DNA of 6,641 bases, taken from positions 1 to 6,641 of the forward strand of contig CAAGQE010000330.1 of NCBI GenBank assembly GCA_900772035.1, written 5' to 3'. Positions within the stretch are counted from its first letter, which is position 1, and each line of letters opens with the position of its first letter. The notes under the pieces were generated by a model. That model searched no databases and was not told the DNA's origin. It saw nothing but the letters and a program-made list of their open reading frames with translations. Both the position numbers and the translations under genes were made by a program. This stretch comes from Candidatus Gastranaerophilales bacterium (GTDB lineage: Bacteria; Cyanobacteriota; Vampirovibrionia; Gastranaerophilales; Gastranaerophilaceae). Below, piece by piece: positions 1-6,641 of the stretch.

Positions 1-1
1 A

Positions 2-1783
2 CAGGGAGATTCTTCAAGATTGAGCAAAATTGAGGACGAAAAGCAACTTACGCAAGGAATTTCGGCAGGTCACGTCTCGATGAAAGATGATTCTATCTTT
101 ATGGTTACCGCAAATCTTTCCGAAGAAAATATCGACGATGCGAAAAAAGAAATATTCAGCGAAATTGACAAGTTTAAGACCCAAAAAGTTACGCCCGAAG
201 AACTTGAACGCGCAAAAAAAATAATGGAAAGAGAAACTCTTTACTCAAGAGAATCCGTTGCGGGCAACGCTTCAGAAATCGGCTACTCTACCCTTTTGAC
301 CGGAGATTGGAACTTCTACAACGATTATCTTAAAAATATGAAAGAAGTTACGGCAAACGATATTCAAAAAGTTGCAAAAAAATATCTCGACGAAAATCAT
401 GCAGTTATTGGAACTTTGACCCCCAAAACTCCTCAGCCGAAACTCAAAAAAGTTATTTCGGATAAAAAAGTTTGCGAAGACAAAAAGATAAACAAGACAA
501 AACTGTACAAACCCGCAAAGCACCATCAAGCAAAAGTTTTGCCCTCTGACAAATACAAAAAATACACCCTCGACAACGGCGCAACCTTGATTGTCGACAA
601 GCACAACGACAACGAAATCATTGCAATCAGCGTAAAAGTCAAAGGTGGCAGATATCTTGAAAAAACAATCGGAACAAGCAATTTAACCGCAATTTTGATG
701 AACAAAGGAACCGAAAAATATCCGAAAGATTCTTACAACAAAATCACGGAAGAAAACGGAATAATCATTTCGCCTTACGCAGACACGGAATATTTCGGAC
801 TTAATTTAAAATGCACAAAGCCCGATTTACCGCTTGCTTTGGACTTATTAAACCAAATTATCAACAAGGCAACCCTCGACCAAACCGAGTTTGAAAAAAT
901 AAAAAAAGACTACATGTACGGAATAAAACAAAACCGCGACAATGCGGCATTTGTGGCACTTGACAACCTTTCTCACAAAATTTGGCAAGGCACACCTTAC
1001 GATTCAAGCACGATTATCAAAGAAAAAAATATTCCGAAAATCTGCTTAAACGAAGTAAAAGACTATTATTCCAACGTTTTTGACTCCAAAAACACAATCA
1101 TTGCAATCAACGGCAACGTAAACGAACAAGAATTTATTGATTATTTCTCGGAAGTTATTAGCCCGAAAAACTCCGCCGTTGTAGATTATAATAACTACAA
1201 AAACTTGTTTAAACCGATAGCGGAAACAGAAACAGTAACGGATTATCAGGGCAAAGAGTCCGCATGGGTAATGTTTGCTTGGCAAACGGACGGTATCACG
1301 AACAAAAAAGACCGTGCAACGTTGAGGGTAATCAACTCGATTTTAGGCTCGGGAATGAGTTCCAGACTCTTTACGGAAGTTCGCGCGCAAAAAGGACTCG
1401 CTTACTCGGTCGGCTCAACGACTTCCGCCTATGTGAACAAAGGAACGTTCACCGTCTTTATCGGAACTGACCCCAAAAAAGTTGATGATGCCGAAAAGGC
1501 TATGTTCTTTGAGGTTGAAAGACTCAAGAAAGAATTTGTCACGGACAAAGAACTTGAAGATGCAAAAAATAAAATTAAAGGCGAAGTTATCGTTGCGCAA
1601 GAAACTAATGCCGAAAAAGCACACATGATAAGTGTTTCCGAACAAAACGGCAACGGCTGCGATTACTATTTCGACAACTTCAACAGAGACATCGACAACG
1701 TAACCGTGGAAGACGTTATCACCGTTGTAAACAAATATTTTTCCAACCCGTATATCCTGAGCCGAGTTCTTCCCAAAAAATGA
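2..1783 (+). CDS. M16 family metallopeptidase, fused two-unit type (5' partial)
   Basis: This is the C-terminal 593 residues of an M16 (insulinase/pitrilysin/processing-peptidase) protein. The frame is open from position 2 and already inside a domain (QGDSSRL, matching the family's GGxSSRL turn), so the TTG at 20 is not a start. Residues 1 to about 140 are the second domain of a first M16 unit. After a Lys-rich linker (about 140-180), a second unit starts at YKKYTLDNGATLIV (about 185). That unit has TSNLTAILMNKGT (225-237) where active members have HxxEH, so it cannot bind the catalytic zinc there. Its second domain keeps LGSGMSSRL and the R/Y pair (R461, Y468 in VRAQKGLAYS). The first unit lacks that pair. 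I infer that the missing N-terminal part carries HxxEH and that the two halves form one clamshell peptidase. Family members degrade peptides, often in the periplasm, but no signal peptide can be seen here. The gene ends in TGA. Family assignment is firm; substrate is unknown. Confidence 0.9.
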   Translation, partial: QGDSSRLSKIEDEKQLTQGISAGHVSMKDDSIFMVTANLSEENIDDAKKEIFSEIDKFKTQKVTPEELERAKKIMERETLYSRESVAGNASEIGYSTLLTGDWNFYNDYLKNMKEVTANDIQKVAKKYLDENHAVIGTLTPKTPQPKLKKVISDKKVCEDKKINKTKLYKPAKHHQAKVLPSDKYKKYTLDNGATLIVDKHNDNEIIAISVKVKGGRYLEKTIGTSNLTAILMNKGTEKYPKDSYNKITEENGIIISPYADTEYFGLNLKCTKPDLPLALDLLNQIINKATLDQTEFEKIKKDYMYGIKQNRDNAAFVALDNLSHKIWQGTPYDSSTIIKEKNIPKICLNEVKDYYSNVFDSKNTIIAINGNVNEQEFIDYFSEVISPKNSAVVDYNNYKNLFKPIAETETVTDYQGKESAWVMFAWQTDGITNKKDRATLRVINSILGSGMSSRLFTEVRAQKGLAYSVGSTTSAYVNKGTFTVFIGTDPKKVDDAEKAMFFEVERLKKEFVTDKELEDAKNKIKGEVIVAQETNAEKAHMISVSEQNGNGCDYYFDNFNRDIDNVTVEDVITVVNKYFSNPYILSRVLPKK

Positions 1784-1784
1784 T

Positions 1785-1813
1785 TTTCAATTTAGCGCAT
1801 TTTGTCGTATAAT
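1785..1813 (+). promoter_or_regulatory. Probable sigma-70 promoter of the PilZ-kinase-regulator operon
   Basis: A perfect TATAAT -10 hexamer lies at 1808-1813. Seventeen bases upstream is a weak -35 candidate, TTTCAA (1785-1790), matching TTGACA at 3 of 6 positions. Transcription would start near 1820, giving a leader of only about 17 bases before the ATG at 1837. The site begins two bases after the peptidase stop codon. No Rho-independent terminator is visible between the two genes, so read-through from upstream is possible. No operator-like repeat is apparent. Confidence 0.6.
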
Positions 1814-1836
1814 ATAAATCACATGGGAAAGAATTG

Positions 1837-2430
1837 ATGGAAAAATCTATCGTCAAAGATAAAGAGTTGGTAATAATTTCGCCTAAGGTTACAAATGCAA
1901 CAAGATGCAATGTTACCGAAGTCTTGAGCGAGGAAAAATTCAACGTTAAACTCCAAACTAAGGAAGACTATGAAAACAATGAATTTGTTGAGTTTTTCGG
2001 TGTTTCGGGCAGCGGCGTTTTGTATTTTGAAACCAAAATCGAAAATATCGAAAACGATATCATCACGGTAAGTTTTCCCGAAAAACACACCCTCATTCAA
2101 AGAAGAGAGTACACCAGAGCGGAAATTAACAAAAATATTCTTATTTACACGGACGAAAAGACAATAAGAGCGACAATTATCGACATTTCCGCAGGCGGTA
2201 TGTGTCTGATTTCCGATACAAAAATGGATACAAAAAAGCAATATCAGACAGACATAAAATTGGAGAAAAACCTCGCCGTTTCTTGCCAATTCAAACCCGT
2301 CAGGGTCGTTGAGCAAGAAGATAATAAGTTTAAAGTTTCGGGTCAATTCAAATTAATCAAAAACATTGACCGCGTTGCGCTTGCGCAATATTGTCTGAAA
2401 AAGCAGGCAGAAAAAGAACATAACGTATAA
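1837..2430 (+). CDS. PilZ domain protein, YcgR-like cyclic di-GMP receptor
   Basis: This 197-residue cytoplasmic protein probably binds cyclic di-GMP. Residues 1 to about 85 form a beta-rich N-terminal region resembling the domain that precedes PilZ in YcgR-type flagellar brake proteins. The PilZ domain follows at about 88-185. Its ligand signature is complete: R90 and R94 in QRREYTR (RxxxR), and D116, S118, G121 in DISAGG ([D/N]xSxxG). There is no signal peptide or membrane segment. I chose the ATG at 1837 over the in-frame TTG at 1834; a weak purine-rich Shine-Dalgarno (GGGAAAGAA, 1825-1833) precedes it. It is the first gene of a probable operon, 14 bases ahead of the histidine kinase. With the HD-GYP regulator downstream it suggests a cyclic di-GMP output, perhaps on motility, adhesion or envelope polysaccharide. 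The actual target is unknown, and no flagellar or pilus genes lie in the window. Confidence 0.88.
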   Translation: MEKSIVKDKELVIISPKVTNATRCNVTEVLSEEKFNVKLQTKEDYENNEFVEFFGVSGSGVLYFETKIENIENDIITVSFPEKHTLIQRREYTRAEINKNILIYTDEKTIRATIIDISAGGMCLISDTKMDTKKQYQTDIKLEKNLAVSCQFKPVRVVEQEDNKFKVSGQFKLIKNIDRVALAQYCLKKQAEKEHNV

Positions 2431-2444
2431 AAGCAGGATGAAAT

Positions 2445-4142
2445 ATGGCAAAACCGGCAAAAAAATTCAAACCTAAAAAACAAAGCAACAAAAAATCGTT
2501 CGGAGAAATAATCTCAACGGAATTCGGTTACCTCAGACGAGGTGAAACCCGTTTAAGCACAGACTTTTTCGGCGGCATCACGGTAATGCTCGTAACCGTT
2601 TTGATTATCGTTGCACTCGCACTTATGGGCGCGGTTCAAAAACTCGACAGAGAAATCTATACGAAGTCGACAAACCTTAGAGAATCAATCGCAAATAACC
2701 TTTTAACAACGGTAAAAGACAGGTTTGAAACGAATGCGGTCGCAATCAGCGATACAATTACAACAATGATGAACAGTAAACTCATCGCTTACTGCATCAT
2801 CACAGACCCCGAAGACACAAACGTCCTGTTCACAACAGTTAAAGACACTTTGATTATGGACGGACAAGTCGCAAGGAACACCTTACAAGAAAACAACTTA
2901 ACCAACACGGTTTGCATAATCAAAAAGACAGATAAATTCAACATGTACGTAGGTTTCACGGACGATTTGACTTTGCTTGACAAAATCAAACAACTCGGAG
3001 ACAAACTCTTGTTAATCTTCTTGTTCTGCTTGACTTTGGGTATTTGGCTCGCGTCGGGTATTTGCAGAAAGATTTTGAAGCCCGTCAAAGCACTTGTAAA
3101 AACGACAGGGGCATTTTCAAGCGGGGACTTGTCAGACCGTTTGGAAAGAACGAAATACGTTGAATTTAACGAACTTGTAGACTCTTACAACGGAATGGCG
3201 GACTCCATTCAGAGATTGTACAGTTCTTTGGAACATCAGGTTCGCGAAAGAACACAACAGTTGCAAGAGGCGATAAAAGAACTTCAAGACACACAAGCGA
3301 TGATGGTTCACTCGGAAAAAATGAAATCTTTGGGTGAATTGGTTGCGGGCATTATGCACGAAATCAACAACCCGATTAACTTTATTTACGGCAACATGAG
3401 CCACTTGAAGAACTATTCGGCAGACTTGTTTATGCTCATTGATTCATTTGACAAATACAAGGACGACTTGACGGAAGAACACCGTGCAGAATACGAAAAA
3501 ATGCTCAAAGACATCGACTACGAATTTTTGAAGGAAGATTTGCCCGACTTGATTAAGTCTTGCCACGAGGGAACAGAAAGAACAAAGAATATCATCTTGA
3601 ACCTCAAAGACTTCTCAAGAATGGAAGAATCAGCAATTACAAACGTAGATTTGCCGAAAGAAATCGACTCGACTTTGAACATTTTGAACAACAAATTCAA
3701 ACACGGAATCACCGTCAAAAAAGATTATCACGACGATGTACCGAAAATCGAAGCATACGGCGGTCAGTTGAACCAAGTATTTATGAACATTTTGGACAAC
3801 GCAGCTTTTGCTGTTGAGGGCAAAGAAAATGCCGAAGTCGATATTACAATCAGAAAAGATGCAAAATATGCATACGTTGAAATCCAAGACAACGGCAAGG
3901 GTATGAGCGAAGAAACGAAGAACAAGATTTTCAACCCGTTCTTTACGACAAAACCCGTCGGACAAGGCACAGGTTTGGGCTTGTCTATCAGTTACAAAGT
4001 AATCAAAAACCACAAAGGTACAATCGACGTTCAATCCGAAGTCGGAAAAGGAACGAAATTCACAATCAAAATTCCGCTTGTATTTGAAGCGAGACAACAG
4101 CAACAACCCGAAGAACCAAAAAGTGACATTGAGGTAATTTAA
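2445..4142 (+). CDS. Membrane-bound sensor histidine kinase with HAMP domain
   Basis: This 565-residue transmembrane kinase senses an external signal and autophosphorylates on His. A Lys-rich cytoplasmic N-terminus (1-18) leads to membrane segment 1 (about 42-64). An extracytoplasmic region (about 66-186) follows; its pattern (IAYCIITDPEDTNVLFTTV, 114-132) recalls Cache/PAS-like sensors. Membrane segment 2 (about 188-208), HAMP (about 209-262) and a coiled coil (about 258-292) come next. The phosphoacceptor is H305 in the H-box GELVAGIMHEINNPINF. The ATPase domain has an N-box (N448, N452), a G1 box DNGKGM (482-487), NPFFTTK (497-503) and a G2 box GTGLGL (508-513). All catalytic motifs look intact. 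About 40 extra residues separate the H-box from LKDFSRMEE, as in many cyanobacterial kinases. The ATG at 2445 has AGGA (2435-2438) six bases upstream. The adjacent response regulator is the probable partner; the signal is unknown. Confidence 0.93.
   Translation: MAKPAKKFKPKKQSNKKSFGEIISTEFGYLRRGETRLSTDFFGGITVMLVTVLIIVALALMGAVQKLDREIYTKSTNLRESIANNLLTTVKDRFETNAVAISDTITTMMNSKLIAYCIITDPEDTNVLFTTVKDTLIMDGQVARNTLQENNLTNTVCIIKKTDKFNMYVGFTDDLTLLDKIKQLGDKLLLIFLFCLTLGIWLASGICRKILKPVKALVKTTGAFSSGDLSDRLERTKYVEFNELVDSYNGMADSIQRLYSSLEHQVRERTQQLQEAIKELQDTQAMMVHSEKMKSLGELVAGIMHEINNPINFIYGNMSHLKNYSADLFMLIDSFDKYKDDLTEEHRAEYEKMLKDIDYEFLKEDLPDLIKSCHEGTERTKNIILNLKDFSRMEESAITNVDLPKEIDSTLNILNNKFKHGITVKKDYHDDVPKIEAYGGQLNQVFMNILDNAAFAVEGKENAEVDITIRKDAKYAYVEIQDNGKGMSEETKNKIFNPFFTTKPVGQGTGLGLSISYKVIKNHKGTIDVQSEVGKGTKFTIKIPLVFEARQQQQPEEPKSDIEVI
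4131..4135 (+). promoter_or_regulatory. Shine-Dalgarno site inside the kinase 3' end
   Basis: GAGGT lies within the last codons of the histidine kinase, 12 bases before the ATG at 4148. It is the only good ribosome-binding match near that start. It favours 4148 over the second in-frame ATG at 4154, which would be 18 bases away. The position and the 5-base gap between genes suggest translational coupling of kinase and regulator. Confidence 0.55.
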
Positions 4143-4147
4143 ACGCA

Positions 4148-5170
4148 ATGGATATGTACAAAATATTATTAGTAGATGACGAACCCGATAACTTGGCGCT
4201 TTTATACAGAACGCTGAGAGGTAAATATGAGATTACGAAAACCACCTCTCCGATAGAAGCGTTGAAAATATTGGACGAACAACATATCGACCTTGTAATT
4301 TCCGACCACAAAATGCCGGAGATGGACGGTGTTGAATTTTTAAAACGCGTTTATGACAAACACCCCGACACGATGAGATTGCTAGTTACGGCATATACAG
4401 ACGCGACAATTTTGATTGATGCGATTAATTATGCGAAAATTTACAGATACATCAAAAAACCTTATGAACCTAATGAACTTTTGATGACTGTTTCAAATAC
4501 GCTCGAATATTTGCAGTTAAAACTAGACAACGCTGCTTTGATTAACGATCTGAAAGACCTTTTTGCAGGCACAATTAAGGCTATTATCGAGGCTATGGAT
4601 GCTAAAGACTCGTTTACAATGGGCAGAAGCAGACGTGTAACGTTTTATACAATGAAAATGGTCAAGAAATTGGGACTCGATACCGACACCGCGAATAAAA
4701 TCGAACTTGCGGCAATGTTGCACGATATCGGTATGATTGGCGTTTCGGATCATATTATTTACAAAGTCGATAAACTCAACGACGAAGATTGGACGGAAAT
4801 CAAAAACCACGTTCGCCACGGGGTAAGGATTTTGGAAGATATTAAACAACTCAAAGACGTCGTTGAATTAATAAAATATCACCACGAATATTATAACGGA
4901 AACGGCTATCCCGCAGGACTTTCGGGCGAAGCAATTCCCCTCGGTTCGAGAATTATCGCAATTGCGGATGCTTATGATGCAATGGTTTCATCAAGAGCAT
5001 ACAGAGCGCCCAGAAGCCCCGAACAGGCTATCGAAATTTTGCACAATATGAGAGGTATTCAATTCGACCCTGATTTGGTAGCTGTTTTTGACAGTATTAT
5101 TGATGAAGCAAGAGCAGAGTTGAAGGCTTACGAAGAAGCTGCCGAAAAAGAAGAAAATTCCGCACAATAA
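4148..5170 (+). CDS. Response regulator with HD-GYP output domain (RpfG-like, atypical active site)
   Basis: This 340-residue cytoplasmic regulator has a receiver domain (about 4-122) with acidic residues D10 and D11, phosphoacceptor D53 (ISDHKMPEMDG), T81 and K104 (IKKP), all intact. A helical linker leads to an HD-GYP domain (about 138-325). HD-GYP proteins use a two- or three-metal centre to hydrolyse cyclic di-GMP. Visible conserved residues are H192/D193, H221, H245/H246, G253-Y254-P255, D274 and R283. Several positions depart from consensus. The usual GHS is GRS (R160), HDIGK is HDIGM (M196), HP is HV (V222), and HHExxDG is HHEYYNG (N250). It may therefore be weakly active or a cyclic di-GMP effector. 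The C-terminal tail (about 320-340) is rich in Glu and Ala. Five bases separate it from the kinase that probably phosphorylates it. Domain assignment is firm; enzymatic activity is uncertain. Confidence 0.92.
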   Translation: MDMYKILLVDDEPDNLALLYRTLRGKYEITKTTSPIEALKILDEQHIDLVISDHKMPEMDGVEFLKRVYDKHPDTMRLLVTAYTDATILIDAINYAKIYRYIKKPYEPNELLMTVSNTLEYLQLKLDNAALINDLKDLFAGTIKAIIEAMDAKDSFTMGRSRRVTFYTMKMVKKLGLDTDTANKIELAAMLHDIGMIGVSDHIIYKVDKLNDEDWTEIKNHVRHGVRILEDIKQLKDVVELIKYHHEYYNGNGYPAGLSGEAIPLGSRIIAIADAYDAMVSSRAYRAPRSPEQAIEILHNMRGIQFDPDLVAVFDSIIDEARAELKAYEEAAEKEENSAQ

Positions 5171-5191
5171 AGCGCAATAAAAATTTAACAT

Positions 5192-5221
5192 TTCATAGTA
5201 TGTTGCTGTTTGTGATAAAAT
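5192..5221 (+). promoter_or_regulatory. Probable extended -10 promoter of proS
   Basis: TAAAAT (5216-5221) matches TATAAT at 5 of 6 positions and is preceded by TGA (5213-5215), which makes an extended -10 TGn element. A -35 candidate, TTCATA (5192-5197), matches TTGACA at 4 of 6 positions with an 18-base spacer. A start near 5228 would give a leader of about 30 bases. This lies in the 86-base gap after the response regulator. That gap shows no convincing terminator, so proS may also receive read-through from the operon. Confidence 0.5.
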
Positions 5222-5256
5222 AATCTTGCAAATTACAATTATAAAGGTAACAAACT

Positions 5257-6641
5257 ATGAGAATGTCACGACTTTTTTTAGAAACTTTAAGAGATTTTCC
5301 GGCAGATGCAGAATGCACAAGCCATAAATTCCTTGTCAGAGCAGGATATATCAGAAAATTAACGAACGGTATTTACAACTATCTGCCTTTGATGTGGAAG
5401 GTTTTGAAGAAAGTTGAAAACATCACTCGTGAAGAAATGGATAAAGCAGGCGCTCAAGAAATTTTGATGCCGTTTTTGCAACCCAAAGAACTCTGGGAAG
5501 AATCAGGCAGATGGGGTGCTTACGGCAAAGAATTAATGCGTTTGAAAGACAGACACGGCAAAGAAATGTGCCTCGGGCCGACTCACGAAGAAATCGTAAC
5601 CTTCGTTGCGAGAGAAGGGGTTCGTTCTTACAAGCAATTGCCGCTCAATTTGTACCAAATTCAATCAAAATTCAGAGACGAAATTCGTCCGAGATTTGGT
5701 CTTTTAAGAGGTCGTGAATTTATCATGAAAGATGCATACTCTTTTGACAGAGATGCTGAAGGCATGGAAAAATCTTATAAAATTATGGCAAATGCTTATA
5801 CAAGAATTTTTGAACGCTGCGGCTTGGAAACAAAACCCGTTCAATCAGACTCGGGCGCAATCGGCGGAAACGTCAGCCACGAATATATGGTAATCACCCA
5901 AACCGATAGCGGCGAAGATAACGTCTTCTACTGTGACGATTGCGACTACGCAGCAAACTCAAACCACGCAGTTTCAACCTTGCCCGAAGCCGTCACAACA
6001 GGCAAATGGGATAAGGCTGAAAAGGTTGCAACACCTAATACGGGAACAATTAAAGAACTCGCGGAATTTCTCGACATTCCAGAAAGCGTAATTTGTAAAT
6101 GTTTGGTTTACATTGCCGATAAAGAACCTGTATTGGTGCTTATCAGAGGGGATAAAACCGTTGAAGAAACAAAACTTATGAACGCAGTAGGCGCAAAAGA
6201 AGAAATCAGAACCGCATCTGATGCGGAAATTGCAGAACTTATGGATAAACACGGCTTTGGCGCGCGCCCAGGATTTATCGGTCCGAAAGGATTTGAAGAC
6301 GTTAGAATTATCGCTGATAATACGGTTAAAGACCTCAAAAACTTTGTAGTTGCAATTAACGAAAACGACGTTCACGTAGTCGGCGCAAACTTCGGTGTTG
6401 ACGTTGATATGCCGAAAGAATTTGCGGATTTAAGAATTGTCGAAGCAGGCGAATTTTGTCCTCAATGCGGCAAACCGCTAAAAGTTACAAGAGGTATTGA
6501 AGTCGGAAACATCTTCCAACTCGGAACAAAATACTCAAAACCGATGAACGGAACGTTTACAGATGAAAACGGAAACGAAAAACCGTTCTACATGGGTTGC
6601 TACGGCATTGGCGTTTCAAGAACGGCAGCAGCGGCGGTTGA
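5257..6641 (+). CDS. proS: Prolyl-tRNA synthetase, bacterial type with editing domain (3' partial)
   Basis: This class II aminoacyl-tRNA synthetase charges tRNA-Pro with proline in the cytoplasm. The 461 codons present cover most of a protein that is usually about 570 residues; the C-terminal anticodon-binding domain lies beyond the window. Visible landmarks are the N-terminus MRMSRLFLETLRDFP, a motif 1 region LMPFLQPKELWEESGRW (70-86), CLGPTHEE (95-102) and motif 2 (FRDEIRPRFGLLRGREF, 139-155, then IMKDAYSF). The bacterial cis-editing insertion, which clears mischarged Ala-tRNA-Pro, spans about 225-405. It includes K281, which aligns with the editing lysine of E. coli ProS (K279). RGIEVGNIFQLGTKYS and the motif 3-like MGCYGIGVSR (446-455) follow. 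Two CxxC pairs (C226/C229, C401/C404) flank the insertion and could bind a metal. The ATG at 5257 has AAAGG (5243-5247) nine bases upstream. Identity is secure. Confidence 0.97.
   Translation, partial: MRMSRLFLETLRDFPADAECTSHKFLVRAGYIRKLTNGIYNYLPLMWKVLKKVENITREEMDKAGAQEILMPFLQPKELWEESGRWGAYGKELMRLKDRHGKEMCLGPTHEEIVTFVAREGVRSYKQLPLNLYQIQSKFRDEIRPRFGLLRGREFIMKDAYSFDRDAEGMEKSYKIMANAYTRIFERCGLETKPVQSDSGAIGGNVSHEYMVITQTDSGEDNVFYCDDCDYAANSNHAVSTLPEAVTTGKWDKAEKVATPNTGTIKELAEFLDIPESVICKCLVYIADKEPVLVLIRGDKTVEETKLMNAVGAKEEIRTASDAEIAELMDKHGFGARPGFIGPKGFEDVRIIADNTVKDLKNFVVAINENDVHVVGANFGVDVDMPKEFADLRIVEAGEFCPQCGKPLKVTRGIEVGNIFQLGTKYSKPMNGTFTDENGNEKPFYMGCYGIGVSRTAAAAV

Noticed and set aside
20..22. TTG as the start of the M16 gene
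   Set aside because: The frame is open to the window edge, and the codons before it encode QGDSSR, a conserved family motif, so the true start lies upstream of the window.
1834..1836. TTG as the start of the PilZ gene
   Set aside because: An ATG follows immediately in frame at 1837, has a comparable or better Shine-Dalgarno distance, and adds or removes only one residue.
1819..2346. Long open frame on the minus strand opposite the PilZ gene
   Set aside because: The plus-strand frame carries the PilZ signature and has an upstream promoter. The reverse frame is Phe-rich with no motif and no supporting ribosome-binding site that I can see.
3630..4148. Long open frame on the minus strand opposite the kinase ATPase domain
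   Set aside because: The plus strand here encodes unmistakable N, G1 and G2 boxes. The antisense translation is Phe/Val/Cys-rich and has no recognisable domain, as expected for the reverse of AT-rich coding DNA.
5185..5190. TTAACA as a -35 box for proS
   Set aside because: It matches TTGACA at 5 of 6 positions but lies 25 bases from the best -10 hexamer, and no -10-like sequence is found 16-19 bases downstream.
5187..5204. Possible terminator hairpin after the response regulator (AACAT ... ATGTT)
   Set aside because: The stem is five AT-rich pairs around an eight-base loop and has no T-tract after it, so it is too weak to call.

Overview
The window reads as an ordinary, densely coded bacterial chromosome segment. 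All five genes lie on the + strand, and the two longest intergenic gaps are only about 50 and 86 bases. Codon use is AT-leaning, with many AAA, GAA and AGA codons. The lineage is inferred rather than shown. The histidine kinase (its H-box wording and the long spacer after it), the receiver domain of the response regulator, and the start of ProS all recall cyanobacterial relatives. Together with the AT-leaning composition, this fits a non-photosynthetic cyanobacterial relative (Vampirovibrionia/Melainabacteria, e.g. gut Gastranaerophilales). Other AT-rich Gram-negative-like lineages are not excluded.

Layout: (1) Positions 2-1783 hold the 3' part of a fused two-unit M16 (insulinase/pitrilysin-type) metallopeptidase whose start lies before the window. 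(2) A promoter with a perfect TATAAT -10 box sits in the 53-base gap after it. (3) A tight three-gene operon follows: a YcgR-like PilZ protein (1837-2430), a membrane sensor histidine kinase (2445-4142) and a receiver/HD-GYP response regulator (4148-5170). The internal gaps are 14 and 5 bases. (4) An 86-base gap carries a probable extended -10 promoter and a good Shine-Dalgarno site. (5) The 5' part (461 codons) of prolyl-tRNA synthetase, proS, runs off the end of the window.

The operon is the most interesting part. A kinase senses something outside the membrane and probably phosphorylates the adjacent REC-HD-GYP protein. HD-GYP domains normally hydrolyse cyclic di-GMP, and the PilZ protein carries a complete cyclic di-GMP binding signature. 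The three genes therefore look like a self-contained sensor, turnover or effector, and receptor circuit. The HD-GYP domain departs from the family consensus at several conserved positions (R160, M196, V222, N250), so its enzymatic activity is in doubt and it may act as an effector instead. The flanking M16 peptidase and ProS look like unrelated housekeeping genes. I see no mobile elements, CRISPR arrays, RNA genes or convincing terminators.
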